A stretch of DNA of 64,000 nucleotides from Haliclona indistincta (GCA_964017065.1 OZ024788.1:6446087-6510086); one strand, 5' to 3'; numbered from the stretch's first letter, positions 1-15,470 are shown. The notes: generated by a model from the letters alone, not told the origin. Numbers and translations are program-made.

Positions 1-753
1 TCAGCTGTATACTGGGTTTTGCATACAACAATGGAGCTGTCTCTTCGCTCGCCGTTTCAAATGCCAAGATTTTGCTTCAGGACGTCTGTAGTAGGCTTGT
101 CAATAAGCTGATTGCTTGCACGAACAATAACTGTAGTGTTTTCCACAGTTAAGAATCGTCACTGCTTTCTCGCCCATAGCAGCTCAGGAACCCCTGGGTT
201 GGATCGGGTAGATCGCATAATTATTTGTAATCTGCTGTGCAAGAGCTTTCGATTCATACTAAATTCGTTAAATTCTGTCCAGAGAATAGCGTAAAATTGA
301 CAACTAAGGTTCGCCATACATTTTGATTTGGAGAGAATTTACAAACCACAAGTCACATGACTGAATATTAATGCTTCCAACCTCCTCTGGGCCCTAACAA
401 CTATTATCTTATTCAGGAATATACAAGTTGGACATTGTTACAACACCACAAATGATATTCACTGTTTGTACAAGCATGTTAAGAATAAGAATAATTGACA
501 GTAGCTAGCCAAGATCGCGAACAATACATTCCTCAATAAAACTCTGTCTGTGGCCTTCAGAATAGACCCAAACATGGATATATGACTATTAGCGACCAGA
601 TAAAGACGGTAACAGAGAGTTTTTGTTAATAAACTCCCTATGAGTAGTAAAACCACGAGATAAGCAGCTCAAAATCGCACTTGCAAGCACAATACACGAA
701 AAAGCTCTCTGTTACTGTCTTCGCCTCGTTGAAGTACGTATATATGAAGTTCT

Positions 754-810
754 ACTTCCTACAACCAGCCAAAAATACATGCAGAGTATTTTTGGCTGGT
801 TGTAGGAAGT
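754..810. repeat. Perfect 25-bp hairpin
   Basis: Bases 754-778 and 786-810 are exact reverse complements around a 7-base loop. No coding frame or target-site duplication goes with it. It may be a tiny foldback element or a remnant of one. Confidence 0.8.
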
Positions 811-819
811 GTATGCAGA

Positions 820-1610
820 GTAGTTTATAATTGTTTCACCAGTGCGAGTCCACAATGGCATCTGTTCACGCTATCAAACCCAGAGACATAATGGTGGGTA
901 AACCGAAGCCCCTCTACAACAAATAGCTGTTGCTTTGCCTTGTTCTCATGATAGCCAATGCCAAGGATATAGTTATGCCCTGAATCCAGCTTTTTTGGCT
1001 CTTGAAGATCTGGCATGCCTAGCAAATCCAAATGGTGGTAATTTCTGCTCTCGTGCTGAGCCTGAATGTGAAATCAGCCTGGTTGATGCTGATTGTTATT
1101 GTAAAGATATTTCTGGACCTTCTGCATCCAAGGCCAGAATATTTAAACAGAACATCATCTGTTGCTGCTCCGTGTTTTGGTTTGGTTTGTTGCTAAAGCA
1201 TCTTGAGCTGAAATATCCCTTCTTTTGACATCTGAAACAAGTCGCATCTCTGGCCGGACACATGATTAAAGAAGTGTGGCTGACCTCCACAATGAGAACA
1301 ACCACATCTGAAGATTTTATACTGTCTTTTCATGGGTCTCAGTCCATGCTTTTTTATATTGGGTTGTCTTTGCTGTCTCAAGCTTGTTTCGACGATTGTT
1401 GGGTTTTTGAACTGCCTCCTTGCTTTCTTGGCCTTTTCTAAATTCAATTTGAGGTCTAACTGCAACTTCTTAAATATCCTACTTCAAGTCTGTCTCGTAT
1501 TAGCTGCTCCTTCTTGTTTCCATACTCACACCACTCTGATAGAGTATACAGAGCAAGAACGGATTGATCAGCTGTCTCAACAGGTTGCTGGGTGTGAAGA
1601 TTTAACTTTA
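820..1610 (-). pseudogene. Ty3/gypsy gag-protease remnant, frameshifted
   Basis: Read on the minus strand, this is a decayed retrotransposon gag. A segment near 1490-1570 reads TLSEWCEYGNKKEQLIRDR and continues into LNLEKAKKARRQ, the pattern of gag proteins of the invertebrate K02A2.6-like gypsy group. Two CCHC-like knuckles follow (CGCSHCGG near 1300 and CFRCQKKGYFSSRC near 1220), but they sit in different frames, so at least one frameshift separates them. Sequence down to about 820 could be the start of the protease region but is too degraded to be sure. The gag 5' side ends where the repeat at 1611 begins. It is unrelated to the intact element at 15-20 kb. Confidence 0.6.
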
Positions 1611-2790
1611 TTAGGGAGGCACAGTAGTGACTCCCTATGTAGGGTTGAACGAGAAAAAAGATGGCGGCTACATACAATGTATTAGCGTTCAAATGCTGAT
1701 ATTTCGCCTGGTGATGAATTGTATACGTCAAAAGACACTTAGATCTACTCTCTGGCGTTGCCCCATCTTACAGTAGCAAAGAGATTGCTCGAAATTGTTG
1801 CTAAAGTGACGAACCTGGAAACGGTGAAAATCGAGTTTCGTCTTCTTCTTCTTTCTTCTTTCTCCCACTCGCCTAGCACCTTTACGCGAGCAGTGCCGGG
1901 ACCAAAATACCCACGAACAGTCGTGAAATTCTCCTGGCATGTGCCTTTTGAACTTAGTTTTTAACGAAACGGCGATATAAATTCCGCGATTTCTCGATCG
2001 TGATCCATTGTCAGCTAAGTGTTAGACACCATTAATGTGATTGCGCAATACGCACGTGACCAAGCAGTGGTTAGCGCACGTGACCAAGCACTAGCTTGAG
2101 TATCTCCGCGCCGTATGGTTCACAGAAAACACATATCTGTATGGAGTCTTCGAAGAACGACAAGCTACCATTCTGCGCTTGCCAGATATAAATTATAACC
2201 GCTGTACATGCAATACAGGTCAATGAACTAGTGTGGGCGGGGCTCGTATGCACTGCATGCATACATGCGTAGGCAGGCTGATAGTATAGCATAACACTTA
2301 TTTTTTGCTACAAGTTTAAAGTAAGGAAAAGCCATCAACAACAAGAAACTAAACCAATGGTGGAACAAAGACGGCTCAGTACGTCCATGATATTTGAACT
2401 GCACTTCACTAAAAAAGTAAAAAGGACACAAACAAGAAAATTTAAAAGATTTCTATCGAAATCAAAAGGATGTAGGGTTGTGAAATCTACCACTGGTTCA
2501 CAATGTAAACTAACAAGGAACAAGCATGGAATGGTAACACAATTGACTTGCTAACAGACCATAGATCCCTACATCAGTGGCTGTACACAAGCTGAATGCA
2601 CGTCAGGTGTCAGCAGTCAACAAGTAGGTCAACCGCACCAGCCACTGATGTAGGGATCTATGGTCTGTTAGCAAGTCAATTGTGTTACCATTCCATACTT
2701 GTTCCTTGTTAGTTTATATTGTGAACCAGTGGTAGATTTAACAAGCCTACATCCTTTTGATTTCGATAGAAATCTTTTTAATTTTCTTTG
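1611..2790 (+). repeat. Hairpin-ended repeat R1, copy A
   Basis: It starts with TTAGGGAGGCAC followed by a short palindrome (imperfect in this copy) and ends after a large foldback: about 2401-2577 is reverse-complementary to about 2639-2790, around the core CCCTACATCAGTGGCTG. Other copies lie at 33300-34482, 50388-51184 (minus, partial) and 53408-54637. On the minus strand the hairpin end reads CTAA followed by T. With the A^T insertion seen for copy D, this resembles a non-autonomous Helitron-type 3' end. It has no coding capacity. Confidence 0.7.
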
Positions 2791-5159
2791 AAACTATGCC
2801 TAGTTCATTTTCTCATAAGTCTGTCAACCGTGAACTGTGGCTTTGTCAGCAGCCTTGGTCCGGCAGACTTCAGAACGTCCTCGGACGCTGAGGCCAGGTC
2901 ATGCATGCAGAGGCACTGCAGAACTCCCAAGAATCACGCTTCCAACGCAGCCATTCCTCAAGGTTGCTGAATGAGAATGACTCTGGAGGCTGTTATTGAA
3001 GCAAATTTGTCATCGTGCACCAAACTTTACCCGCTCGAGAAGAGTTCCACACAATGTGCAGGTGGTAATGCGTAAGGATGGAAACGTACTTTTTCCAAGA
3101 TTCCAGTGCAGCAGGTTCTAGGCCCTGTGTTAGCATGATGGTATTTCCTGAAGCCTGACCAGGCATCTTGCATGAGCATCCAGTTGTGATCACAACAGGA
3201 GGCATGCCATGATGATTGCCATGGTTGCCTCCTATTGTACATGAGTGAACTTTCATTACCAGCTAATAACGACATCCTGCTACAATTTCCGTATACTAAA
3301 TTAACTTGTGTCCGTATACTTCCCTTAGTTAATGTATTAGTTCTATTGGGAGATGAACTTCTAGCAGTCATCCTGGCTAACGTGAACACAAATTTATATT
3401 TGCCCACCCCAGAGAGCAAACTTCAGCTCATTGGCTACTGATTAGTATAAAAAGTGTTGCAGAAAGGCAGCGAGAAAGCGTTCCAAAACGGGGTTGAAAG
3501 TCGCGACCGTCGCTCAATTGCAATTGTATTGGCGAGGTCTAAAAACATGGTTTTTTTCAAATTTTGAACGACTGTCGCTTGAAAAGCTTTAAACTTTTTC
3601 TATTTGCCGGCCCCAGGTTTGATAGAGTGCCTTTTTAGGTATCGAATGGTATGGTCGAAATTTATACTGGGACATGGGAACACGTTCCCTTTTGGGGGTA
3701 AAGTTGGGTGATCTTCAAGTTCTTCCTCGTTGTACAAACAGTATCAACAGCTGCTTTTGTATGTTCAAATTCAAATTTACGCAATGGCTAACACTGTCTA
3801 TGGTGTCTCTCTAGGTGCTCATAAGCCCTTTGTTGACGAAGAGATGGATTCTAGAAGTCACCGCGGGGCTTGCCGATCAGTGTCGCCGCCGAGTCATGCC
3901 GACCGAGATCACGGTCCCGCTGGCGTCTCTGTCAACATCGTGCTATTTCAGCAGGACACTGGAGCGATGGAGAGCAACGTCTTCTTGTGCCCGACTGTGA
4001 ACCAATGTAGACGGCATCATTACAAAGCTATACCAGCTACCTGGAGCTTCTGGCATACCGTCTGTACCACCGAATGATAGCTATAGCATTGACACGTCTT
4101 TTTCGAGCGATTGGAGCTTACAGAGAGCATACTGCATAAAGGGCAAGTTTACTAGTCTTGGTGTGTATAAAGGAATAGTGTTGGCTTGTGCTTCAGACAG
4201 AGCACTAAGCTGCTGACTCAATAGCTGGCTGCATACATTGTTGACCACACCTCTCTTTCTTTGTTTCTCGCAACAGTCTCAAACCAAGTGTAAGCCCTTG
4301 TCTGGACACAAGTAGCAAAGTAAATGACCTCTTGATCATCCAGTAGCAATGTTGATTTTACCTTTTTCTCTCGGCAAGGCTTTAAGTTCAAGAAATGCAT
4401 CCAGAGATGACTACGATTGAACTCTCTAAACTTTTGTTCTTGAAAAGACTTGAATACATGCTAGTATTGTTCTATCTATGCAGTGATAGTCAAGTATGAT
4501 TGAACAGTTTAAAACAGTACAATAAGATAAGACAATACAAACAGGCAACAGATCTGTGAGGGGGAAAACACCAGTCACACACACTGTTTATGAGAATCTT
4601 ATTAAACATACTGTTTAGCAGAATGAGTGATGTCTCTATCCAGCAGGACTCCTCTTTACAATAGCCCTCCCGGGACGAGATGCAACAACAATTGCTCTGC
4701 CAAAAGACACCATAGACTTTATAATTATCACACATCACTACTAGCAGCATTGCTGCAGCTATACATGAGTATCTGAAGCCCATACCTGTACCGTAGGTTA
4801 AATTTCGTGGGTGCTATAGTGTGTACTACCGTGCTAACCTTCCATATTCTTGTTTGGAACAGTCGCTCGGTTTCATACGATCATACCACCCGCTACAGTA
4901 CCGAAACCAAGCTCTGATGTATAGGCGACAGAGCTGACGGTGGTCCTGGGTATAGATTAGCTGCTCAGACCGCCTTATAATCCGTCAGCTGCCTCAGGAG
5001 AAGAGTAGTTCTGGCTAGCTGTAGTCCTCGTGCTCGCCGCCATTTCTTGTTACTATGGAAATCCCGCGCTCGTCAGTGCTTTATCGTGATACGCAGTGCA
5101 ATTATTCGTAAAACACGCGTGGACTGAATTCCGCGTCATGTCCTCCTTTTCTGGTAATG

Positions 5160-5414
5160 CTTCCCCAGTATAAGACCAGGTACCTGTTTTACAGAGTGGT
5201 GGGCTGGAGGTACTTTGATGCCTTTTTCCCTTCCTACCCTAGTGGGATTCGAACCAGATTACCACAGTAATCCATGGTAATCTGATAATCTGGTAATCTG
5301 GTAATTACCATGGAAACTATGATAATCTTGGTAATTACCATGGTAATTTGTGCATGTGTTGGGCTTACAACCCTTGTGGGCTGTAAGCCCAACACACACA
5401 CACACACACACTTT
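5160..5414 (-). repeat. tRNA-like repeat tail plus TAATTACC palindromes
   Basis: The minus strand contains TCTGGTTCGAATCCCACTAG, a good tRNA B-box, in a block that also occurs at 34620-34740. It resembles the 3' half of a tRNA-derived SINE. It is followed by reiterated, partly palindromic TAATTACCATGG/TAATCTGG units (5255-5350) and a short (CA)n run at 5395-5411. Confidence 0.45.
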
Positions 5415-5654
5415 TAGTGCAACTGTGTTCTAGAAAGCGTGACTGCAATATTGAGAATAAGCACCATGTCACAACTCGTAAATTTTCTCACATGCTTGTC
5501 ACAATACTTTGTACAGAGTGTTTGTATGGAGGCATGGCGTTTGATACTCCCCGTAGGATTATTTACTCTTGATAATAGCATTTTTGATTTTTACATTGAC
5601 ATAAAGAGTTGTGATAAGTTTTTGTATAATTACACATTTTGCATTTCTCTACAG

Positions 5655-7707
5655 TTTATTTACCAACATGGCCAATTCGGTTATAGTACGCAAAGGGACG
5701 GATGAAAGTAATGAACATTGGAAGTGCTTTCCCCCTTTTCTTTGGCTTCTTCGTGATATGCTCGTTAGCATGCCTGAAAGACATGGAAGAAAACTTACAC
5801 CAACAGAATATCTCAAATCAGTAGTGCTTGGTGGGGATGATTCTGATAGCACGAAAACGGCTGTTCGTAAATCACTTACTCGATCCTTTCCCTCCTTTGA
5901 ATGTAGAACACTACCACCACCCTCAACAGATGCAACAGTGATGGAAAATGTCAACACAAGCATGGAAAAGTTAGATACACTGTTCAACCAGGGAGTAAAT
6001 GAGCTGATTGCCTGTGTAAAGCAAAATATAAAGCCAAAACAACTTTTTGATGCAACTGGTACTGAATGTGATGGGCCTACTTTTGCTGTCTTTGTAAAAG
6101 GGGCTACTGAAGCAGTCAATGATCCTTACTCTATACCTGCTCTTGACAACACATGGAAAATGGTTGTGGAGTCACGTTGCAAAGCTGTGCAAGAAAGCCT
6201 TCTGTTAGAATACAGCAACAGTATAAGAGATCGCTACAATGAGATTAGTCAGGGAGCCCCACTTGAGGAAGTTGCAAACAAGAATTCTCTAATGGAAATT
6301 CATGATACTCTTTGGTGTGAAATAAGAAAAAAACTTGACAATGAAGTTAGGCCACTCTTAGCCTTGGAAGTGACTAAAGAATACACTCTTCAGATAGTGA
6401 CAGACCAGCTGGAGAAGCAGCTGATCCAGACTCAAGGTGGGACCGACTCTCGCAAACTAGTGGTTGGTGGAGCACTGTTTCCAATCATTGAAAAAAATCG
6501 TGAGAGGTCTCGACAGTTTTGTGACAACCTTTATTTAAAGCTCTATGCTCCAATTCAAGAGAAAGTTCAAAGAACAACAGGTGAAGATGAATATACTCCT
6601 GAGCAATTAGCTGCTGATGTTGTAACACTTTTTGAAAAGTATGATGCACAGTGTATAGGCCCAGAGAAATGGAATATTCGTGCACAAATAGAAGCTTCTC
6701 TCGATCAGCACAAGGAATTGTTTCGAGCACATTTACAGCAGGTATCACAACATGCCAAAAAAGATAGAGAGCAAAGAGAAGAGGTTGAGGGTTTAAGAAG
6801 TGAACTTCGAGAGGTGAAAGAAAGCAAAAGGAAAATAGATGAATATATAACAGATTTTAAGAAAGAATTGCAAGAATCTGAGGAAAGAAAACAGAAAGAA
6901 ATAAGGGAATTGAAAGAGAAAGTAGAAGAACAGAGACAAATTGAAAAGGAAATGGCCAAGGAAGAGATAGAGCGGAGAGTGAAGGAAGCTCAACAACTAA
7001 CTGAGGAAAACTTCAAGAGAGAAAGAGCAGAGAAAGAATTGAAATTGATGAAGGAAACTCTTAGAAAAACCAAAGGAGAAGCAGCTGTGCGACAAAGAAC
7101 AGCTGAAAGTGAAATTCAAAAAATGGAACTGAGCATCAAAGAAAATAAATTGGAAGAAGCCAAAAGAAAGAATAAAACTGAAAAAGAAATGAATGATTTG
7201 AAAGCACAAATTGAAGAATGGCAGCAAAAGTTAGAACAGAAAGAAAAGGATCATGAGGATCAAATAGCTAAAACAGATGCCAAAATTAAGAAAATGGAGC
7301 TAAATTTAACAGATCAAAAAGACAAGTCAGTAGAGGAAAAAGATAAGCAAAAAAGAATATTGAAAGAAAAGGAAGACAAACTAAAGAAACAACAGTCGTT
7401 AATGAAGAAAATGGAAGCTGATCACGAAGACGTGGTACGCAAGATCAATGCAGAGAAAGAGGAAGAAAGACAGTTGAAAGAAGTGGCTGAAGAGGAAACA
7501 AGAACTTCCCTTGACCGTTTGGATAAGGCTATTAAAGAAGGAAAAGAACAACATGCAACACTGGAAAAGGAATTGAAAGACCAACTAGAAAAAAATGAAA
7601 GAGAAAAGGCCTTTCTATCTGGTAAAGTCAATAAGCTGAATAATGATATTGATAAATTTGAGAAGAGGTCATTTGTAGTACGTGCCTTTAAAAAAGTGCG
7701 CTCATAA
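5655..7707 (+). CDS. GBP-like large GTPase gene A, last exon (5' exons outside window)
   Basis: This exon encodes the C-terminal half of a guanylate-binding-protein-like dynamin-superfamily GTPase. Its first residues complete the G domain: FPPFLWLLRDM matches the GBP guanine-recognition region, whose human form is TLRD. A helical region follows with the GBP hallmark of A/Y-rich helices (for example ESRCKAVQESLLLEYSN), and from about residue 390 a long charged coiled coil runs to the stop. The methionine inside LFTNMANS is not the true start: the acceptor at 5654 continues a codon (AG+T) from exon 2, as in genes B and C. The exon is exactly as long as that of gene B (2053 nt), and the two are highly similar with scattered amino-acid changes. 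No CaaX prenylation motif is present; the chain ends KKVRS. The frame is fully open. A protein role in cell-autonomous immunity or membrane remodelling is inference from the family. Confidence 0.85.
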
Positions 7708-8528
7708 CCACAATCTACATTAAGCATGTCCTCATATAAGTGATTATACCCATATAGTGTTTGCTTTCTTTATTGGCTATAGCTAGCATTCTTATTGTGT
7801 TTCATTGTAGTGCACATCATGTTCTTTCTTTCCTACTTTATTTTTGATTTGAGTGACTATTATTATTATCATATTATTTTTGTAACTTATGTTTTGCCGC
7901 TTTCATCTGAATCTATTTTACATGCATACCTGATAATAATTGTAGGACGAAATAGTGAACGAAAAAGGTTTATTTTAGTTGCAGTTATTCTACGGTAGTA
8001 CTGCTATTTTGTTTATGTTTTTGTTAAGCATTATAAACATCTACAATGAAATTGTTAAGTACAAATATCATTTGAACACCAAGTGAAGCAGATTCCCTTG
8101 TAACCATAAAGTCCTAATTATTTGCTGTGCAGGTTGGATACACGATAGCACTAGTTATTAAAAGCGAATAAATGAATGAATAAAACAGCATAAGTGCAGT
8201 ATAATTTACCATTAGACCTATTAAATAGTTCTTCTTGCTTAGGATTCTTCAAGTAATCCAATGAGTATAATTGTAGATCAATATCAGGTTAACAAGTTTA
8301 AAATAAACACAAATCGCAAATAAGACCATAAAATAATCAGGAAAATTTCTTTGTTACAATATTTTCGTAGGGTAGGTTGACGAAATATTTTTACACAAAA
8401 ATTTCTCGATTTACAGTATTAACACAGCACAATGGTGGATGAACAGAGAGCATTCACAAAATTATGGAATCATCTGAGGATGTCAACATAATTTCGTTTA
8501 GACTAGCGTTGATTAGCAAGGAATACCA
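7708..8528. other. 3' flank of GBP gene A
   Basis: AT-rich sequence almost collinear with 39527-40390 behind gene B. It holds AATAAA-type signals near 8165 (gaataaatgaatgaataaaa), a plausible polyadenylation region. No gene is supported. Confidence 0.5.
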
Positions 8529-8912
8529 GTCTAGGCCTGTGCAATAATCTCGATTAATCGAGATACTGTAGGACTATCGTGATATAGGTTTTCATAATCT
8601 CATTATCGTGATAATACATACATCATGCAAATGTACCTATTTTTATGCATAAAATTGGCCTTAAATTGTGACATGGAGCTTCAATAAGTCAAATGTCACA
8701 TGCAGTGTGCTTTAATTGTCTCATTTCCAGAATCTCTAGCTTGTTGAGGGACATAACTGATAAAGGGTGGGGTGGAAGAGACCCTCCGGCTCTTTTTCCC
8801 CACCACCTACCAGTCATCCCCCTAGAGAACGAGACGAATTCCCATTATCGTGATAATTTCTGGTGCATTATCGTGATATAACTTTTCCATTATCGCACAG
8901 GCCTAAATACCA
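8529..8912. mobile_element. MITE absent from the paralogous site
   Basis: Terminal inverted repeats TAGGCCTGTGC (8533) and GCACAGGCCTA (ending 8905) flank a segment rich in attatcgtgata. AATACCA is present on both sides (8522-8528 and 8906-8912), while the duplicate locus at about 40375-40385 has one uninterrupted aataccacata. It therefore inserted after the duplication. The 7- to 8-bp target duplication suggests an hAT-type origin. Confidence 0.75.
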
Positions 8913-9143
8913 CATACAGAACTTAAACAAATTCTCATCTGTCGATTATTATTAAACGTGCTTATTGGTTTTTATCTTTCCCAATGATCTTCACAACACT
9001 TGCTTGAACACATGGTAGAAAAGTTTAGTGAAAAAATGAATAAGTGATGACAATGGTTTTTACTGTTTGTGGTCAAAAATGTGGGACTAATAATTATAAG
9101 GTGTATAGTCATATTATTAGTGACAGCTGCAGCACAACCAGTC

Positions 9144-11950
<2,807 letters not shown>

Positions 11951-12707
11951 TCATAGCGTATGTCACAGAAGCTAAGAGACTATCAGAGAATAAACTCTAT
12001 GATCTCGAGATCATAGAGCAATTAGAGAGAACCCAGTCACAGATAGTGACCTTAATAATTATTATTATTGTGTTGTATAGTGTTGATATTGCAGGTATTA
12101 TAATACTGATGTGGAAACTTATACATGACGTACTGACTTTATTTTGAACTTGACAGTGTTTCTTGATTGCATGCCAATTGAGCTAGAGTTACTGAAGTGG
12201 TAGACGCTGACTTTTATTGAAGGGTCTTTGGAAAAACAAGACTATTATTTAGTAGAGAATAAGCACTACTACGGGCGATTGAATAATGGCTTGCGCGCGA
12301 ATTTGAAATTTCGCGCGCCACTATCACGTGTGCATAAAAATGATGGCGGTGCCTCGTGAGCTTGTCCAGAAACAACTTCACAAGCTGACGATATAGGCGC
12401 AATAAACAACTACTAGCCTGGACGACTAAACACAAGAAGTTGAAGGCTGCTAAAAGAGTAAGCAACTATATATAAAGCAAGTAATTCAGAGTGCAAATAG
12501 GATGGATGTGGGTGTGCTATCTTTATGTCATAACTGCTGTTGTAGTTTGTCCATCAGTTGTAAGTGACTGGGATATAAATGCAGAATATAGAGGGTCAAT
12601 CTTGATCTTTTAATAGAACACGTGTTAAAAGCTTTTAGATATGATTGATAGTGACTGAAAAAGACAGAATAGTACATTTCAAATGTGTTGATGTGATTAT
12701 CCTATTA
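11951..12707. other. Spacer without supported gene
   Basis: Contains a perfect 20-bp palindrome CTATGATCTCGAGATCATAG (11996-12015). An ATG-led stretch at about 12341-12460 reads like basic protein in shifting frames but has stops in every frame. Nothing else is recognisable. Confidence 0.4.
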
Positions 12708-14343
12708 CAGTCGAACGGCCAAAAAACCGGAAGTCAATTCACTCCAATACAAATTTATTTTTAAGCGGAAGCCAGCTTCCGCGTAGGCTGGCGGTTTTGT
12801 AGGTAGACTTGAACAGTTAACAACTTCTCGCCGATGTTTCCAATCGCTTCTGTTCTTGCATTGCAGCATTATCAGTAACTGTTCTATATATATCCTACCT
12901 GCTGAGAGTGTAACTTGTACACAACACGATAAACATCGACCAACGTACGAACTGACGGTCGAGCTAAAGTCCGTCAGGAAATTTTTTGCGACAACATTTT
13001 TTGCACAGAAATTTGGTTGTAGCAAGTTCAATGGTAAAAGCACAGTTTAATAAAGTTTGGAGTTGTTCCCGTGCACACAAAAAAAATTATAGCAATTTCA
13101 ATATTGTACGTGTTCACATGTATTGAATAGGCAGCCATACTAAGGTAAATTCTTACAATAACCATAGATATGTATACTATAACAGTCTACTGTGTGTGTA
13201 TAGGGTCTGTCTGTTCAAAATCATGTCTGTGACCACCAGAAGTAAGCATTGATTGTCCTATGGTCAGGCCGGTTCAGATGTATGTTCGCTTTGCAAGCAA
13301 AGCCATCACTGCATGAGTACAGTACACCACTGGCAAAGTGAACAAGCCCGTCATACTGCTGTAGGTGTGTATGGTGTCACACTAGATGATACAGTATGCC
13401 GTCCATGTCGGGATAATTTACGCAGAATTGTGGCACATCATGATCTGCAACCTAGGTGAAAAAAGTGAAACAGTGTAAGTGTTGCGTAAGGTAGCACTGA
13501 AGATTGCTTTGCGCATAGCAAAGTCATTGACTCTGATGTCATGAACAGGCTTTTTGAATGTACTGAGACAGCGCTAGCATTCCGTTTCCTACTCCACTAT
13601 GTGCTCGACACTACTGCTTAGCGTACAACGCAATGCAACCCAGGCAAAGAAGTTGCCCAACATGCGTAATCTCATTAAGGCATGCAATTACTGATCAAGG
13701 ACTTCTAGAAGAGGATGTCTATGATGATATAGAGATATGCACTACTGATCAAGGACTATATATTAGTAGAGACAGAAGCAATGCTGGAGGACCCATTTCT
13801 TGACTCAATGTCATCAGAGAGTGACAGTGATGACAAATAGACATAGGAATACCATGTGACATATGTATACATTGTGTATATACATTGCAAAATGTTTTTC
13901 AGGTATAAAGTATTCCAATTGTGTATATATTGGTCGTCAGGAAATTTTTTGCGACACAGATTTTGCGTTCAGAATGGATGCAACATTTACATAAATACTG
14001 AATGCATAACATATCTGAAGTTTGAGTTGTTCCGAAGCATCATCTGAATGCTAGCGCGAAAACAAACTCCACCTTTCACGGCGCCATTTTTAAGACACTG
14101 GCTCCAAAACGGTAAAACGGCCTATCATATACTAACAACAGTGAAATTGACCTTTCAGAATAGTAGAAGAGTCTTTGGGGAGCGATCTGGCAACTTCTCA
14201 AGGCAAGTTCCGTACCGCCGGAAGGCGCAGCAGGTCCTTCTTCACACTCGACAATGTTGCCGCTTTAGGCCTCCATAGTGCACAACAAATGACGTCATCA
14301 AAAAAATAAATTCACGTGACTTAGGCTTTTGGCGGTTCGACTG
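12708..14343. mobile_element. 1.6-kb DNA transposon with CAGTCGAAC termini
   Basis: The left end CAGTCGAACGGCCAAAA (12708) and the right end, which reads CAGTCGAACCGCCAAAA on the minus strand (14343), form terminal inverted repeats that share a further AAGTCA inward. ATTA flanks both sides (12704-12707 and 14344-14347), a probable target duplication. A motif containing gtcaggaaattttttgcga occurs twice inside (about 12975 and 13929). The only notable frame is a Cys-rich one at 13253-13459. A CAGT terminus suggests a Tc1/pogo-like or related superfamily; there is no visible transposase core. Confidence 0.6.
13253..13459 (+). CDS. Cysteine-rich open frame inside the transposon
   Basis: A 68-codon frame with two CxxC pairs, VCSLCKQ near the start and VCRPCRDNLRR near the end, separated by a His-rich stretch (SHHCMSTVHHW). 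It looks like a small zinc-binding module or the N-terminal zinc finger of a decayed transposon protein. I do not recognise the family. The start codon is uncertain and the frame may begin further upstream. It sits wholly inside the element with CAGTCGAAC ends, so a transposon origin is more likely than a host gene. Confidence 0.3.
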   Translation: MSYGQAGSDVCSLCKQSHHCMSTVHHWQSEQARHTAVGVYGVTLDDTVCRPCRDNLRRIVAHHDLQPR

Positions 14344-15470
14344 ATTAATTATTGCACCAAAGTTTTAGGTGGCTACAGAAATGCACTTCCACCTGGGCTC
14401 ACAATTATTCATAGGAGCGTGTCTATATAATTCAACACTTTTGTGACGAAATTTAGTAAAGAACAACATTTTCCACAATTAGGCCTTTGAAATTTTTTAG
14501 ATGTAGAAACCAACTAGCTAGTTCTCCAATCATAATTTATAATAAAAAGCATTTCTCTGTCTATGATGTGTCTTCTTGCAGATAATATTAAGCATTTACT
14601 GAGATCCTCAGTCGTGAGTCACCCTCTGCACGAGCCACTGTTATCGAGCACCTCATCAACATGGTACGAACGTGTTTACAGACACAACGACATGCATTGT
14701 GCTCTCAGCATCACTCACTAACCAAGACTTGGGACAGTGTCGACAAAATGGTCAGTACAATATACTAAGCTACAGTGTGACTTTTCATTCGCATACTTAT
14801 TGTCTTGTACTGTATTGCTGATTGAGTGAGCAGTGAGCACTTTTGACTTGAGTTGAGGGGATTGCATGTTGCTTGACCAAACAATTTCCTGTTAGCGCAT
14901 GCCAATGATGTGTTTCTGTATACTAATTGTACAGGAAACGTACTGTGCGCATGCGCTACTGAGAGCCTTTGTGCTGCTGTGGAAACCGATTTATACATAC
15001 AAGCGACTAGATGTCCTGATCGCATATTGAGAAGGACTTTTATTTTGGTTTCCACAGTACTCTAAATCCCGCAGGCACCTCAGTTTGTTGTCTAACACAT
15101 ATTAAAGTATGATACCATACAAATTCAAAGGTGCCGCCAGTGCTCTAAATGCCATGGAGCGCACTCATCATTTCATAGAGCACTGGGGGCAGGGCCACGG
15201 GCAGCAACTATTCGCGTAGCGATCGACTCCGGGCTAGTTTCTGCAAGGTCACACCGCATCTCGTGCTCTATGGCGTATGATTGTAATCAAGATGTGTCTC
15301 GATGACAAATAAAGCACTTACCTTCGGCTTGTGCTCTATTTGCCTCTCGCCACGCCCCTCGTGCAATTATACACCATGGAGCACTCGACACTGTGCTTTA
15401 ACTAGTACATATAAGATAGTAATACTTCACAGAGGAGAAAACTATAAGCTAACAGCCAGCTAGACACATA
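14344..15470. other. Spacer without supported gene
   Basis: No reading frame or terminal-repeat pair convinces me. 15120-15400 has several inverted GTGCTCTA/TAGAGCAC motifs around tagagcactggg, probably an old repeat. Confidence 0.35.

Larger units (their letters stand above)
1..5654 (+). other. 3' part of intron 2 of GBP-like gene A
   Basis: The last exon of gene A starts at 5655 after an acceptor ending in ctctacag. The matching introns of genes B and C are 5.8 and 6.4 kb, so this whole stretch is most simply intron, with exon 2 just upstream of the window. It contains a hairpin (754-810), a gypsy gag remnant (about 820-1610), a repeat with a terminal hairpin (1611-2790) and a tRNA-like tail (5160-5400). 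In the remainder (1-750, 2800-5150) I see no supported gene. Open frames near 3730-4077 match nothing I recognise. Confidence 0.55.

Noticed and set aside
3730..4077. A 115-codon frame in intron 2 of gene A.
   Set aside because: No recognisable domain, overlapping alternative frames, no splice or promoter support, and no counterpart in the other units.
6705..7727. Several Ser/Phe-rich minus-strand frames opposite the GBP coiled coil.
   Set aside because: Shadows of the GAA/AAA-rich coding strand. The same occurs opposite genes B and C.
12341..12465. An ATG-led stretch resembling a basic, Lys-rich protein (KQLLAWTTKHKKLKAAKR).
   Set aside because: In-frame stops separate the ATG from the basic part, and no splice pair resolves this.
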